DNA of 64,000 bases from Pseudo-nitzschia pungens (GCA_037355855.1 CM074768.1:1302001-1366000); one strand, 5' to 3'; shown: positions 21,865 to 33,298, counted from the first letter of the stretch. Numbers and translations: made by a program. Notes: generated by a model not told the origin, from the letters alone.

Positions 21865-23985
21865 ATGATCTTCACTAGAGTGATTTCCATTCTCCTCACC
21901 GGGTCTCTTGCTGTTGTCACGGCTAGCCCCGATGAACTCGACGAGAAGCTACCATTCATTGGTGACCTAATTGAATGTGCATATCCAACGTGGTGCATTG
22001 ATAAGAACGAGAACCGTATCTTCGATGTCGAAACGTGCGAAGATGGTACTCCAAACGGAAAGTGGAGTCCTCTTTACTTGACCAAAGAACACAGTGGTGC
22101 TGATCCAGCTTTGGGTGGATACCCAACAAACATTGATATCAAATACGCTTTTGAATTTGCAGCTCCCTTCCTAGGACAACCTTGTGCCGGTAAGTATGTT
22201 GATCGTTGCTTCGAATGAAGTTCTCTGATTGAAATACTATCCCTGACTGAGCAAACCTTCCGTTCTGATGATTGTTTCTTGATGCTTGTATTACGTCACA
22301 ATCATTATTAGGTTCTCCCCATCAATGCCCTACAGATTGGGACCCAACCATTAATTGTAAGAAGTGTCCAAAGCTTTATGTAAAGGTAAGTCAGTAGTAG
22401 CAAGTCGTCCTATCATTCCGTTAAATTTGCTGTCAAGTACGGTACGTATCTTTCAACCCAATAATTGATTTGCTTGCTTAAATAATTATTTTCATTTATG
22501 TTTCTTAGAATGACAACGGATACTATGGACCGGGACATGGTAAGTGACATTCGAAATGAATTTGATGTCGAGTCATCTTTTATCGCTTTCGTTCCCATCT
22601 GACAATACGTCTTGTTGCTTTTTGTTCAATGGAAAGTGCCCCCTCATATCAGCCTTGCTGCTGTCACCTGGGCCTTCAAAGACAGAAAGAAGTTACCCGG
22701 GAACCTGAACGATGTGAGCACATGGTTTGACTTCGATGCACACGCATGCCGCATAATCCCGGATGTGCTTCTGAAACTGATTCGAGTCTACTTTCCACGG
22801 TACGTCGATGTCATGCTTACGGTCCAGCTGTTTCGTAAAAATTGATACCTGATCGAAATCATCTCATTCAGATTACTGCTTCCTGCATGTTTTCATTCTT
22901 CGTTTGCACAGGAAGTCAGATGGTTCTGTCAAATATCCACCTCCCTTCACCAAACAAGGAGGGTAAGTCATATTTATGTGAATCGAAATGAATTGATCGA
23001 TTGAAGATACGCCGATCTTGGCTTCCCCATTTTTCTTCCGATTGATCGAGCGAAAGTTGACTGACTGAATATTTACTGTTGTTCCCCATACTGCCCCTGC
23101 TCCATTGGTTCCTGCTGGTTCGCGATTTCCTCCTGTCCAAAAGCGCATACCCCCTCGAATTCGTCAATCTGGCCGGAGAAAGCTGCCGGGCCGAGGCGGA
23201 CAAGCATGGGTACGATGTCTCGGATCTCGATTGCTTCGAAAACCATTCCGGACCGGTCTCTCTGTTTCCCGAGTACTTGATGGTCGGCCACGGCAGTCCC
23301 CACTTTTGCACCACCGAGGGCAAGGAATGCGACGTGAATCCCGATTATTGTCCCTACATTTTCTTTGGACCCAATCGCGGAAAGTACCGCCACCCCCACA
23401 TTGCCTTTAGCGCCGTGGAGGTCTACCTTGCCAACAAGCTCATGCCCGATAAATGCGGTCCCACCTGGGACGATTCGGACTAGTAAGTAGGAATGCGTTT
23501 TGGTCTTGATAATGCTGCAGCAGCGTATAGAGATACGATCGTATTGGTTGGTTGGTTGGTTGGTTGGCGATTCATGTGGTCTTCAAACTTGCCCGGCATT
23601 TCCTCGTCGATCTTTTCTTTGTTCTCGGCTGCGCACTCACATACCGGCGTTTGTTTCGTCCAACAATCCAACGCGTCGGCTTTTGGATCCAATCGATAGC
23701 CCCCTGAAGCCGAACGATTCCACCGTGGCCTTTCCGGACATGTCCGAGGTGAGCGGATTTTCCGGCCATCCCGAACAGCCCACCATCTACGGAGAGAAGT
23801 GCTGGAAGTGGCCGGGATCCCAGGGAAACAAAGCAAAGCCCGTCCAGGGACTGTACGCCGTGGTTCAGGTCGTTGTGAAATCGGAACCAGACCCCACCCC
23901 GATGCCCACTCCAAAACCCAATCCCAAACCCACCAAGAAGCCCAAGAAGACCAAGTCCCCGAAAGTTAGCAAGCGCGCTTCTTAG
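21865..23985 (+). CDS. Seven-exon secreted cysteine-containing protein, function unknown
   Basis: Exons 21865-22189, 22312-22385, 22509-22539, 22637-22799, 22912-22962, 23144-23482 and 23700-23985 join in frame to give about 422 residues. All junctions are GT-AG and most donors are GTAAGT or close to it. The start is a clear signal peptide (MIFTRVISILLTGSLAVVTA-S). The mature protein has many Cys, including IECAYPTWC, NCKKCPK, HFCTTEGKECDVNPDYCPY and GEKCWKWPG, suggesting disulfides outside the cell or in the secretory path. The C terminus is a Pro/Lys-rich tail (PTPMPTPKPNPKPTKKPKK) that could bind acidic wall or polysaccharide. I recognise no family. Exon 6 would end in a TAG if the donor inside CTAGTAAGT were not used. 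The exon 4 boundaries are the least certain. Confidence 0.72.
23546..23570 (+). repeat. (TTGG)n microsatellite in an intron
   Basis: About six TTGG units lie inside the last intron (23483-23699) of the secreted-protein gene. Confidence 0.7.
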
Positions 23986-25325
23986 ACTTGCGATCGATTG
24001 TCCGGCCGACCGGTGACGGGAAAAAGTCCGTGATCTCGGGAGGAAGGATGATTGCGCGTGCCCACCAAGAATCGTTGCACCACGACCACAAACCTACACG
24101 AAAGGACACCTAGGCGTAGAAGGAAACCAAGAAATCATGCAATGAATGGCAACTCGAGGAAGAAGGAACGGTCTCGACGAGTTGTTCGTTGCGTAAGATT
24201 ACGTTGTTATTACTATTACTACTATTTTTATTGTGACGAACCGATACCAGCACAAACATACATACCACTGCACAGCATCAAATAAACACCGTATAGTTCA
24301 TCGGCAACGAAAACGAAAGGACCTGTATTTTTGCAAACGTCATGAATTAGCCGTGAGTTCATCATTCTGCAACATATAACAGAGTATGTGTAACGAGACA
24401 CGTTTCTAGACATGAATGCGTTGCGTAGGTTTGGGTTTCCGTTTCATGGATAGCCGTGCAAGAGAGAGCAACGAAGATATCTTTCAGATTGCAGACCTAG
24501 CAATTCCGTTGGTGGTTTCCAATGATTCGTTGGATTAGTATAGGACGAGAAGAAACGACAACGAAATCCATCGCCGACCAGGTGACCAAACTAGTGACAT
24601 GTACTAGAAGTGTCGCGTCAGATGCAACATATTTCTTGCAAAAAGGAGCGCTTGCTTGTTTTGTTGTGACAAAAACTCATTCGTCTGCACTAGATCGATG
24701 GGCTCAATTGGTCGATAATTTCATGACATAATCTTGCTACAAGAATAGCGACCGAATAATTGTACCAGTGCTATTAGGATACACGTAGCATCATGCTCAG
24801 CCGACGATTGTTGCATCCGTTGTGATACTTAACTAGTTCCCGGGTGTATTGGTTCTTTCCGGGGTCTTTGTACAGCTTCTGCAAGACACCAAGTCGGTAA
24901 CGCCGACCCGCCGACCCGCAGGGTTTGAAAAAGTGGTATGACTCCACGTACTATTGGCTGTCCATTCATCCATATCCATTCACTGATACATACATACATC
25001 TGTCCAGAGATCGTGGGAAACAAATCCGACGGCACAGGCTCACGCTCTGTTTTGTTTCCTTTCCTTTCACAAAATTCCTTCATGTCGATCTTGAGGCACC
25101 AAATACAGGAAGGACCGAGACGGTGGGCGTGACGTATTTCGCTCGCTTGCATCCTGGTTTTTCCGAATTTTGAAACAGATGCAACACGAATTGCTTCGGC
25201 CCCTCCGTGTGGTACGACACGACATCTATTCGAGAATCGGCATCGCACTTTCAAACAGAATTACTGAGTCGAGTGGAGTCTAGTCGCTGTGTGGATTTTG
25301 TTGGCTGTCGGAGCAGGGAAGCGCG
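23986..25325. other. Spacer between convergent genes
   Basis: The upstream gene is on the plus strand and the downstream gene on the minus strand, so both 3' ends face this stretch. No supported gene or repeat was seen. Confidence 0.5.
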
Positions 25326-26867
25326 TTATAAGGTCCGCTCTGTGTCCTCAATGGCCTTGAGGGCCTGCGGGAGCCAGCTTGGCCCGGTGTGGAAGGGTGG
25401 AAAGACCAACAGGGACTCGTTCGTCGCGGCGTCCTCCGTCAGCTGAAACCCAACGGCCAACAGCAGGTGCAGGTTGCCCGGGACGTCCACGATGGCGGAC
25501 TGGATCTTTGGATTGGCCAGGCGAACCTTGCGGAATTTTTCGGCCTTGGCCTCATCGTCGGTCTGCTGCCCCTTGGTGGTGGCATTCTTGACGAGCGTCC
25601 GGGCAATCTTGAGTCCGCTCTTCGCTGCCTCCGCATCTCCAAAGGCCGCGACTTCGGCCAGGGCCTCTCGAAACTCGGACGGGAGTTTGACAGAGTCGTC
25701 CGCGGCACAGGTTGGATTGGTGGGGGGCGCAACCACCGGGATGCTGCTACCGTTGCCACTGCCGGGGGGAGCCTGGATGGATCCGTGCTGCGAGGCTGTC
25801 GTGGCGGATCGTGCCTGGCCGGCCGTTTTTTTGATCACCTCGTAGGGATTATATCCCAGCTGGGCGGCCAGATCGGCCTCCCCTTGCTTGGCGGCCTGGA
25901 TGGCCTGGCGGGATGCCTCGGTTTGGGGTTGGAGTTGTTCCTGCGTCAGAGGCGCTTGTTGTTGTTGTTGCTGTTGTTGTTGCTGCTTCAACAAGGTAGA
26001 CTTGGTAACGTGCTTGATGGTTTTGGTCTGGGACTTGTGTTTCTTTTCGCGGGCCTCGGCGGCGGCAATCATAGCTTTGCGTCGGGCTTCGGCATCGGCG
26101 GATCCTCCTTTATTGCCTGCTGCACCCAAAGATTTGGATTCGAATCGTCGTGCTTCCAGATCTGCAACGAAATAGGGAATATGGAGTGAAAGAAAAAGGA
26201 CCAAAACAAGAAAACGGAATGTGAGGCACGGTCGTGCATGGAACGCAAAACGCAATACAGCGGAAGATTCACTCGTTCGCTCCGTCGCTGCTCAACTGTT
26301 CGATCCGAACAACACCGAGGTTTTCCGACCGACCCGATGCGATGCGATCCGATGCGATCCGATCACAGCCACTCCCTGGGGTCTCACGGTTGGATCGTAC
26401 GATTGCCCTGGGTTTCTTCGACAGAATTCCTCGCAACCGCACAACGATATTCGTTCTCTTCACTCACGAATTGGTCGCTGCTGGCTCTTGGCCAGGTCCA
26501 GAAACATTTTGTAGGGAATCTCCTCCTGGCCCCTTGATCCGGCAAAGCACAGGACGTCACCCCGCTGCAAACCGGCGCGCTCGGCCTGGGTTCCGGCCAC
26601 GATCGTGTTGACGATGGCGCTGCCGGAATTGTTGCTCTTCTGTTCGACGCGGATCCCCAGCGGGCCCTGTTCCTCCAGCACAATGTCGATCACCACGCCG
26701 GGCTTGGACCCACCCAGGGACTGGCCGGTTCCATGAAAGCTGTTGGGTTTTCCAATCTTTTCGATGTTCTTGCGAATGTTGGCGAGGGGATTGTTGTTGT
26801 TTGGGTTGCCACTGCCGGTCTTTTTCTTCTTGTCATCGTCGTTGAAGATATTGTCGAGGAAGCCCAT
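25326..26867 (-). CDS. PDZ-PUB domain protein
   Basis: Two exons on the minus strand (26867-26468, then 26161-25326) give 411 residues. The 306-bp intron has a GTGAGT donor and TTGCAG acceptor and is in phase 1. The N terminus is hydrophilic (MGFLDNIFNDDDKKKK). A PDZ domain follows at about 57-130 (VLEEQGPLGIRVEQ, GTQAERAGLQRGDVL). The middle is charged coiled-coil-like (EARRKAMIAAAEAREKK) with a run of ten Gln. A PUB/PUG domain follows at about 295-380 (FREALAEVAAFG, KFRKVRLANPKI, HLLLAVGFQL). In other eukaryotes PUB domains bind the p97/Cdc48 C-terminal tail and PDZ domains bind peptide C termini, so an adaptor between a membrane or cytosolic client and Cdc48 is a fair guess. Without splicing, exon 2 would appear to have a false signal peptide coded by the intron. 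Confidence 0.82.
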
Positions 26868-27919
26868 GTTGCGCGTTTTGTGGTTGAGAGGAAGAGTAGT
26901 GACTGGATTGCGGAAAGGTTGGTTTTTGTTTTATCGTGTTCTATTGTACGAGTGCCGTTGTATGATATTGGAGTGCAACGCTTCCAATGAATGTTTTCGA
27001 TAGAACAGGCCGTTTTTTTTTGTCACGAAGAGACTAAGAAGCGCGGCGCCGCAGTGGATAATGGATGATGCCGCTGTTGCGCCGTGACTTTGATTTTGAC
27101 GATGATTTCGATTTCGAGATGATTATCTTACTTGATTTTCATTCCTCTCTCGTCTTTCTCGTTCTCTCGGCGAAGAGCGACAGTCGACAGGCGACAGGAA
27201 ACACAAATCGTATCTATCTACAGTATCTATTACATATGAATAATATATAAAGTAGGTAGCATAAAGTTTTGTATTGGGCAACGAATGAGGCTCTGGATTC
27301 CGACGAGTCGAGTCGTGTTGGCACGTGTACATCCCGTGGACACGATTCATTTTTGTTCTCGACGTGCGATAGATTACGCAGGGTCGCCATTCGGAAGGTG
27401 CCAGTAAGGCCTTACTTACTAGTGCTAGGATTACTCGTATTTGTACTCGTAATCTTACCTATTACGAGTAGATTGAACGACGATAAAAGGAGATGCCGAC
27501 AGGATGACCGACGTTCTCGTAAGATTATTCGTAACTTTCTTCAGTCCTGTCTCGGTGAGACCTGGCATTGTGGACGGATTGTTGATTCTTTTCTTTGTTG
27601 ACAGCCCTTACTTGTAATTACCGTACGGTGCCAGTAAGAGCGGGATTAGCATTGCCCCCACAGTACTTGTAAGTTGCCCAACGACAGAATTCGAAAAGGA
27701 ACCGAAAAAGGAACCGAAACCGTGACGATCCGCGGTTTCCGCCAGTTTACGACCTTCAGCACAAACCTAATCATCGATCGGTAAGGTTACTGTATTCCCG
27801 CGACGGTTCGAACGAGAAGAGAAGGATTGATTCATTCGATCCAGCAACAGAGGTGGGAACCAAAGAAACGATACACTTCCGCAACAGAAAAGCACCGCCT
27901 ATATTTCCGACAATCCAAC
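26868..27919. promoter_or_regulatory. Divergent promoter region
   Basis: This 1.05-kb spacer separates two diverging genes (PDZ-PUB to the left, beta-trefoil-like to the right). It contains a perfect 12-bp palindrome GTAAGGCCTTAC (27404-27415), a GTAATCTTAC word flanked by inverted ACTCGTA/TACGAGT words near 27430-27470, and GTAAGGTTAC at 27781-27790. Shared control of the two genes is inference. Confidence 0.45.
27781..27790 (+). promoter_or_regulatory. GTAAGGTTAC spacer motif upstream of the beta-trefoil-like gene
   Basis: Exact copy of the recurring decamer, 130 bp before the ATG at 27920. Confidence 0.3.
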
Positions 27920-30484
27920 ATGACCATGACGGGAGATTGGGCCCTGGCGGAGGCCGACGGCAGTAGTTCCACCGTTGCAAACAGCGAAGACACCACTCAT
28001 TCCCCCAAACCGGCGGCCGTGCGATTTCCCTGCATCGAGCAGCCCACACGGGTCACCCTCCACTGCAACGGATATTACCTGTGGGGATGCCGCAACGGAA
28101 AATTGATTGCCCGCAAGAAACGCTCCGAAAAGGACGAGTGGCGGATCGAAAACAGCCACTGCGTCGTGGCCGACAACGACAAAGACTACACGGACGATGC
28201 CGACGTTGACGTTGGAAACGCCAAAAACAACCTCGTGGTCAACATTTGCAACCACAAATACGGTGGACGGTTGTCGCTGGTGCATCTGGAACCCGGCAAG
28301 AATGGCAGTGACGGTTCCACCAAGACGGTGCTGTGTGTCAAGGAACGAACCGGCGACGTTGACCAGAACGATTTGGGACTGGAAGAAGAAATCGACTTTC
28401 GGGATCCTTCCGAGATCCCCGAGAAATTCCCTGACGACGAAGACGAAGGTGAGGAAGAAGCGGGAGCTCCCAGCGGTTCCGCGCTGATCGATGCCCTGAA
28501 CCAAGAAAACCAGCAGTGGTCACTGGTGAGGTGCGGCGACAGCGGGGTTCTGATTCAGTCCCTCAAAACCGGAGACCGCCTCGGCATTACCGACGACGGA
28601 AAGATCACCGTGGTGGAAGCCTCCAGCAGCAGCGGCGCGGGTGGCGCTCCCGGACCGGTCTGGGACATGGAATGCGTCACTGGAGAACTCTGCTTCTTGT
28701 CGAATCCCACCCTCGACGTGCGAATGCGCTGCGACATGACCGGGCTCCTGACGCTGTCGGCCAACTGGAAGGGATGGGAGGTGGTCCGCATCATGGATTC
28801 CTCTGGAGATGGGTACGTCAAGATCTCCAGCTGGATGCACAGCCAGTGGCTCTTGTGCAGCGACGGTGAGGGGAATGTTTCAACCTGCTCCCACGCCGAG
28901 TCGCTTCTGACTTGCGAGGGGGCGGGAACCGAGAAGCCCTACCGCTGTGCCAAGTGGGCGATCGAAAAGTACGAGGGGGTCGGCGGGTATCCCGGGGTAG
29001 TTATTCGGTCCAAGACCCACAACCGCCTCCTGAGCATTCGGAATGGCATTCTCCGAACCTACGACAGCCTGGAGGATATCTCGAAACAGGCGGAAGCTCT
29101 CCTCGAGGAGAGCGACCAGTTTTGCGACGACGACAACGAAGACAACACCGCCACCACCACCACCAATAACAACAACGAAGACAGCGCCGCGGTTGATGGT
29201 GATGATGCCGATGCCGCTGACGCTGCCAACCCATCGACCAACCAAGGCGAGCACCTGGCCGAGGTTGTCAAACGCCAGAGCGAAACGATGAAGCGCCGGA
29301 GCAGCGACTGGTGGAAGAACAGCGTCAAGAATGTGCAAAAGAAAATGAGTGATTCCGCCATTCAGCGACGCAACTCGAAACACCCGGTCGATTTCCTCAC
29401 CCGCAGCGGCCGGGAAGAGAAACAGGCCATTGCCGCCTCCATTGCGGCCGTTCCCGAGGCCGAGACGATCGTGTGGCAACTGGAGGCCGCTCACCTGCAA
29501 ACATACTACTTTTTGTCGGATCCACCGCTGGACGACACGCAACGGGCTACCAAACCCAGGTCCATTGGGGCCTTTCCCAACGTTACGGAGAACCTGCGAT
29601 CCTCCGAAAAAATTCAGCTGGTGCGAAATAATGACGAGATCGATACCGTCAAGCTCTATCTGACGGAGAAGAAACTGTCCATGACGTGTTCCTCCAAGGG
29701 AAGCATTTTTCTGACCAACAACGAAGACGATGAGGGAACCGAATGGATTATGGAGCAACAAACCGACGGTGCGACGGTCTTTCGGTCGAAGCCGCACGGT
29801 CTCTATTTGTCCTACAAGGACGTGGTTCGCGGCCCAACTACGAGCGCTGGGCAGCAAGGCACTCCCTCCGCAGAGGCTCCTGCTACCCCCGCCGAAAATG
29901 GCGAGGAACCAGCCGCTCCCACGGTAGACGAAGGAGGGGCACCCGATCGCGAAGGCGACGCGAACGAGGACGAAACAACTCCCGGAAACGGTGCATCAGC
30001 CGCGAACCCCAACTCCCCTCCGGCAAAGAAAGGATCGTCGGGCAAGTTTAAGATTCCCTTTGAGAATCTGCTCCCCAACGGCAAAAAGGTCACCACCGAG
30101 CTCTTCGGTTCAGAGAACCACGATCCCTCGGTTTTGTGGAAGCTCGAGCCCTGCACCCCCCGCGCCGTGAGCTCGGAAAAAATCAAGACCTTTGCCATTG
30201 GAACGTCCATTGCCGTCGGAACGACCATCGCCATGCCCTTTGCCCTGGCGGGAGTCGCCGCGGTCATGGGAGCAGTCGGTGCCGAGGCCGGGATCAGTTT
30301 CGGGATTGTTGCCGCCGGGCTGACCGGCGCCGAAGCCATTGCCTCGGTCGGGGCCATTGGTGCAACCGCCTACATCTGCTTCCGACCGCAAAAGAACTCG
30401 CTCACGGACGAGCACAACCCAAAGGGGGGCAACGCGGGGAAACCCTGGTCGAAGCGTCCCTTTAGCAACTGGCGAAACTGGTAG
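27920..30484 (+). CDS. Large beta-trefoil-like protein with IFI6/IFI27-like hydrophobic tail
   Basis: This single-exon frame from ATG 27920 encodes 854 residues; the frame also extends 31 codons upstream to a TTG, which I do not use. Several repeated segments have short beta strands and trefoil/fascin-like turns: VTLHCNGYYLWGCRNGKLIARKK, GVLIQSLKTGDRLGITDDGKI, FLSNPTLDVRMRCDMTG, VVIRSKTHNRLLSIRNGIL and VFRSKPHGLYLSYKD, spread over residues 40-650. These suggest two or more beta-trefoils that bind sugar, lipid or actin. Acidic and Asn/Thr-rich linkers separate them. The C terminus (about 754-823) is Gly/Ala-rich and hydrophobic (AIGTSIAVGTTIAMPFALAG...GATAYICF), like the membrane segment of the interferon-inducible 6-16/ISG12 family. 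It may therefore be tail-anchored in an internal membrane. The fold call is by pattern only. Confidence 0.72.
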   Translation: MTMTGDWALAEADGSSSTVANSEDTTHSPKPAAVRFPCIEQPTRVTLHCNGYYLWGCRNGKLIARKKRSEKDEWRIENSHCVVADNDKDYTDDADVDVGNAKNNLVVNICNHKYGGRLSLVHLEPGKNGSDGSTKTVLCVKERTGDVDQNDLGLEEEIDFRDPSEIPEKFPDDEDEGEEEAGAPSGSALIDALNQENQQWSLVRCGDSGVLIQSLKTGDRLGITDDGKITVVEASSSSGAGGAPGPVWDMECVTGELCFLSNPTLDVRMRCDMTGLLTLSANWKGWEVVRIMDSSGDGYVKISSWMHSQWLLCSDGEGNVSTCSHAESLLTCEGAGTEKPYRCAKWAIEKYEGVGGYPGVVIRSKTHNRLLSIRNGILRTYDSLEDISKQAEALLEESDQFCDDDNEDNTATTTTNNNNEDSAAVDGDDADAADAANPSTNQGEHLAEVVKRQSETMKRRSSDWWKNSVKNVQKKMSDSAIQRRNSKHPVDFLTRSGREEKQAIAASIAAVPEAETIVWQLEAAHLQTYYFLSDPPLDDTQRATKPRSIGAFPNVTENLRSSEKIQLVRNNDEIDTVKLYLTEKKLSMTCSSKGSIFLTNNEDDEGTEWIMEQQTDGATVFRSKPHGLYLSYKDVVRGPTTSAGQQGTPSAEAPATPAENGEEPAAPTVDEGGAPDREGDANEDETTPGNGASAANPNSPPAKKGSSGKFKIPFENLLPNGKKVTTELFGSENHDPSVLWKLEPCTPRAVSSEKIKTFAIGTSIAVGTTIAMPFALAGVAAVMGAVGAEAGISFGIVAAGLTGAEAIASVGAIGATAYICFRPQKNSLTDEHNPKGGNAGKPWSKRPFSNWRNW

Positions 30485-31661
30485 CGCAGCGCTTGTGCGT
30501 GTCCGTGTCCGTGTCCGTGTCATCGCAACGAAAGCTGCTGCAGAGCAATGGAATTCTCGGTCGTTCCGGACGCATTGTCCGCGTTCCGGATGCGGCGGAA
30601 AAATCTGCGGTAAGATCTTATCGCCGTCGATTCTGAGCATGCTTTTTTTGGTTTTAAATCATGAATCCTATTAGTCAATTTTATTTGATCACTGATCATA
30701 ATATTATTACGAAGTAACCTTACGAAGTACACGTATTGTGTAAACACACAATTGTTGGCCCATTTTCTGTATTGTCAAGAGCTTACTAAGGGAAGAATAA
30801 GCAAGATTGTTTAAAGTGAATATAGAGCATTGTAGAGTAGAGTGTTTGCTAACAGAAAATGTATTTACTTTGAACAGAGGTGGTGTATGCAAGGAGATAT
30901 TGCAAAAAGCAAAGATGCTGTCACTCAATGTGATCCATTTTGGTAAACGTGATCCATTTAACTTTTTGATGGGTACACGTACCTTACATATTACGAAGTA
31001 TTTTTATTGATGGAAGTAGAGTTCATGGAAGTGAAACTGTGAAATCTCTGTCCAGTTTGAGAACTACAAGTAGGGTTATGGGTACCAGTAACCTTACCCG
31101 TCCAAAGTTCAAACTTTGCAGTACTAGTAATTAATTCTTCTTATTGGTACCGGTACCCAGTACAAGTATTGCAGTGAGAAATTTTGATCAAGGAAATTGC
31201 AACATGGGCAGGTCGCAAGCTAACGTTGTTGTGTTTCCAAAATGTTGTACTTGGTACGAAGTAAGCTTACTCCTCTGTAATACTGATACCAAATGAGCTA
31301 ATTGTCATAATGATGTACCACCCCGCTTGTAGAAAAGATACCAAATGAGCCAATCAAAAAAAATGATTTTCCGGTACAAATCGTACAGGGATATAAGTAG
31401 AAAAAGAAATTTGTAAAGATAGCAAGGGGCGCTTGGAACGCAGATACGACAATCGAAGTCGAAGGGAACGCAGATAGGGTATTTTGAGTCGGAATTCTTT
31501 GATTGGTACGCTAATCTGGTAAAAAAACAAAACGGGGATGAATTTGGTATGCAAATCTGGTAATTAAAACAGATGATACTTCCCGCTCTATCCACAAATC
31601 TGGTAATTAAAACAGATGATACTTCCCGCTCTATCCACATTATCCACATAAAGTAATGTAG
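30485..31661. other. Spacer rich in GTAA/TTAC words
   Basis: No supported gene. It starts with a short (GTGTCC)n run near 30498-30521. It contains exact GTAACCTTAC words at 30714-30723 and 31088-31097 and the palindrome GTAAGCTTAC at 31261-31270, and ends with a 43-bp tandem duplication. Confidence 0.5.
31553..31638 (+). repeat. 43-bp tandem duplication
   Basis: The 43-bp word starting AAATCTGGTAATTAAAACAG occurs at 31553-31595 and again, identical, at 31596-31638. Confidence 0.9.
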
Positions 31662-31680
31662 TATTTAATGATTCTCAATA
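31662..31680 (+). repeat. Target-site duplication, left copy (LINE copy 2)
   Basis: TATTTAATGATTCTCAATA is repeated at 33057-33075 after the LINE tail. Up to two more bases (TT) may belong to it. Confidence 0.9.
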
Positions 31681-33056
31681 TTGATTGGTGGGCCCTTCGC
31701 AATCATCAGGTTGACAGCATGGCAAAGGCATTTCTCTCTGTCCATAGAGCTTCTGCCCATCACTATCCCAGACTTGTGTTTGAGCCTTGGGCATTTTCTC
31801 TCAATGGATGCAAGTGTTCAAGGTTTGATTAGAATGCTTTGCATGTGGCCATTTCGGGTCCCCCTCTTCTTCAATATTGGCAGACCCACCATGATATCCC
31901 CATTCCACAACCTGTTTTGAGTTCCATCCATTGGTGTGCCCATCTGTCTGCCTTCAAGCGTCTCCCTCCTGGCATGCAAAGGTGGTTTGTTAAGTTTGCT
32001 TCTGGCAGTATTGGTGTTGGCAACCAACTCCTTCACTACCAGTATCAGGATCACTCCAGGTGCCCATTGTGTGATGCAGACAACGAGAAGGTTTCTCATG
32101 TGCTCTCCTGCAAGGACACTGGGGCAGTACAGCACAGTGTGTCTGCCTTCACGGGACCACTGCAGAAAAGGCTTGAAGTTGAACAAACTGATCCATCATT
32201 GGTTGTTGCCATTGTGGATCTTCTCACCAGAGTTCGGAAGGGCCAGAACATTTATCCATCATCCTACTCCCCTGCAATTGCTTCTGCTGTCAGGGCACAG
32301 AGGACAATTGGTTGGCACAACTGGCTTCTTGGTAGGTGGTCTCCTCGCTGGTATCAAATCCAGGCTGACTACTACTCCCAGATTGGAAGCAAGCGCTCTC
32401 CCAAACGTTGGGCTACAGCTATCATCCATCAGTTCTTTCTTACCTCCTGGGATCTTTGGACCTATAGGAATGAACGGCTCCATGGTCCTGGGGGCACCCT
32501 TGATGCTGAACAACACCAATCTCTTGATGCTTCCATCTCCTCTGAATTGGCCATTGGTGCAGCCGGTGCACTCCCCCAGTCACACTCCCTTTTACAAACC
32601 CCTTTCCACGTCCTACAAGGTTACACCCTGACTGCCAAGAGGCAGTGGCTTGCAACCATCCACCTTGCCAGGAAGCAGTATGCAGCGCCTGTCCAACCAG
32701 TGCAGCCATACCAACGAGAGGCTGCTCTCCTCAGAGCCTGGCTTACTGGACCTCAGGGTTGATTACACTTTGTACCTTGGTTTTGTCTTCTGTTCCTGCT
32801 TCTCATCCTGTCATTTACCTTTTGATACTGGATCTCATCCCACTATCTACATTCCCATCTCACTTTCTCTCAAGTCCCTATTTTGTGGGACTTGTTTGTC
32901 TTTTTCCCTGCTTGATGTTCAAGGTTTGTTTGAAAATTTGTCGTTCTACCACTTGGGGTCCTGACTCTATGATGGAGGCGACGTTAAAGTCTGGTTACAG
33001 ACTGAGTAATTTAGTTTCACCTTTTGTCATTAAAGTTATTTAAATACGTATATTAT
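31681..33056 (+). mobile_element. 5'-truncated LINE insertion (copy 2)
   Basis: This shorter 3' fragment of the LINE family starts at the LDWWALRNHQ segment at the end of RNase H and ends with the same AAATACGTATATTATT tail. Flanking duplications of 19-21 bp are intact. The coding part has an in-frame TAG at 31830-31832, where the full-length copy has CAG (Gln), a single C-to-T change. Downstream the frame is open to 32762 and still codes the CCHC finger. It is non-autonomous and dead. Confidence 0.93.
31839..32762 (+). pseudogene. LINE ORF2 C-terminal remnant with nonsense mutation upstream
   Basis: Encodes the last 300 or so residues of LINE ORF2, including the CPLCDADNEKVSHVLSC finger. 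The reading frame is continuous with 31683 onward except for the TAG at 31830-31832. Confidence 0.85.
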
Positions 33057-33075
33057 TATTTAATGATTCTCAATA
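33057..33075 (+). repeat. Target-site duplication, right copy (LINE copy 2)
   Basis: Exact repeat of 31662-31680. Confidence 0.9.
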
Positions 33076-33092
33076 TTGTTTTTTAGTGTTCA

Positions 33093-33173
33093 CTGTGCAT
33101 GTTCACATGCATGTTATCATGCATGTTATAGTGCATGTTATTGTGCATGTTATTGTGCATGTTATCGTACCTT
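33093..33173 (+). repeat. 12-bp tandem repeat (GCATGTTATNGT-like)
   Basis: Six or so units of a 12-bp word GCATGTTATNGT, directly downstream of LINE copy 2. Units differ at one or two bases. Confidence 0.8.
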
Positions 33174-33202
33174 AAATAACCATTTCCAACTGGATACCGG
33201 TC

Positions 33203-33298
33203 CTACGATCCAAGCCGGTGGCTGGTTTGTTCCTTTCAACCCCTACAATCCTTTGATCCAAGCCGGTAGTTTGTTGCTTTCAACCCCTACGATCCTTC
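33203..33298 (+). repeat. About 47-bp direct repeat, two copies
   Basis: Two copies of a word starting GATCCAAGCCGGT and ending TTTCAACCCCTAC, imperfectly matched. Confidence 0.65.

Noticed and set aside
27827..27919. 31-codon extension of the trefoil/IFI6-like protein
   Set aside because: It begins with TTG, not ATG; the first ATG is at 27920.
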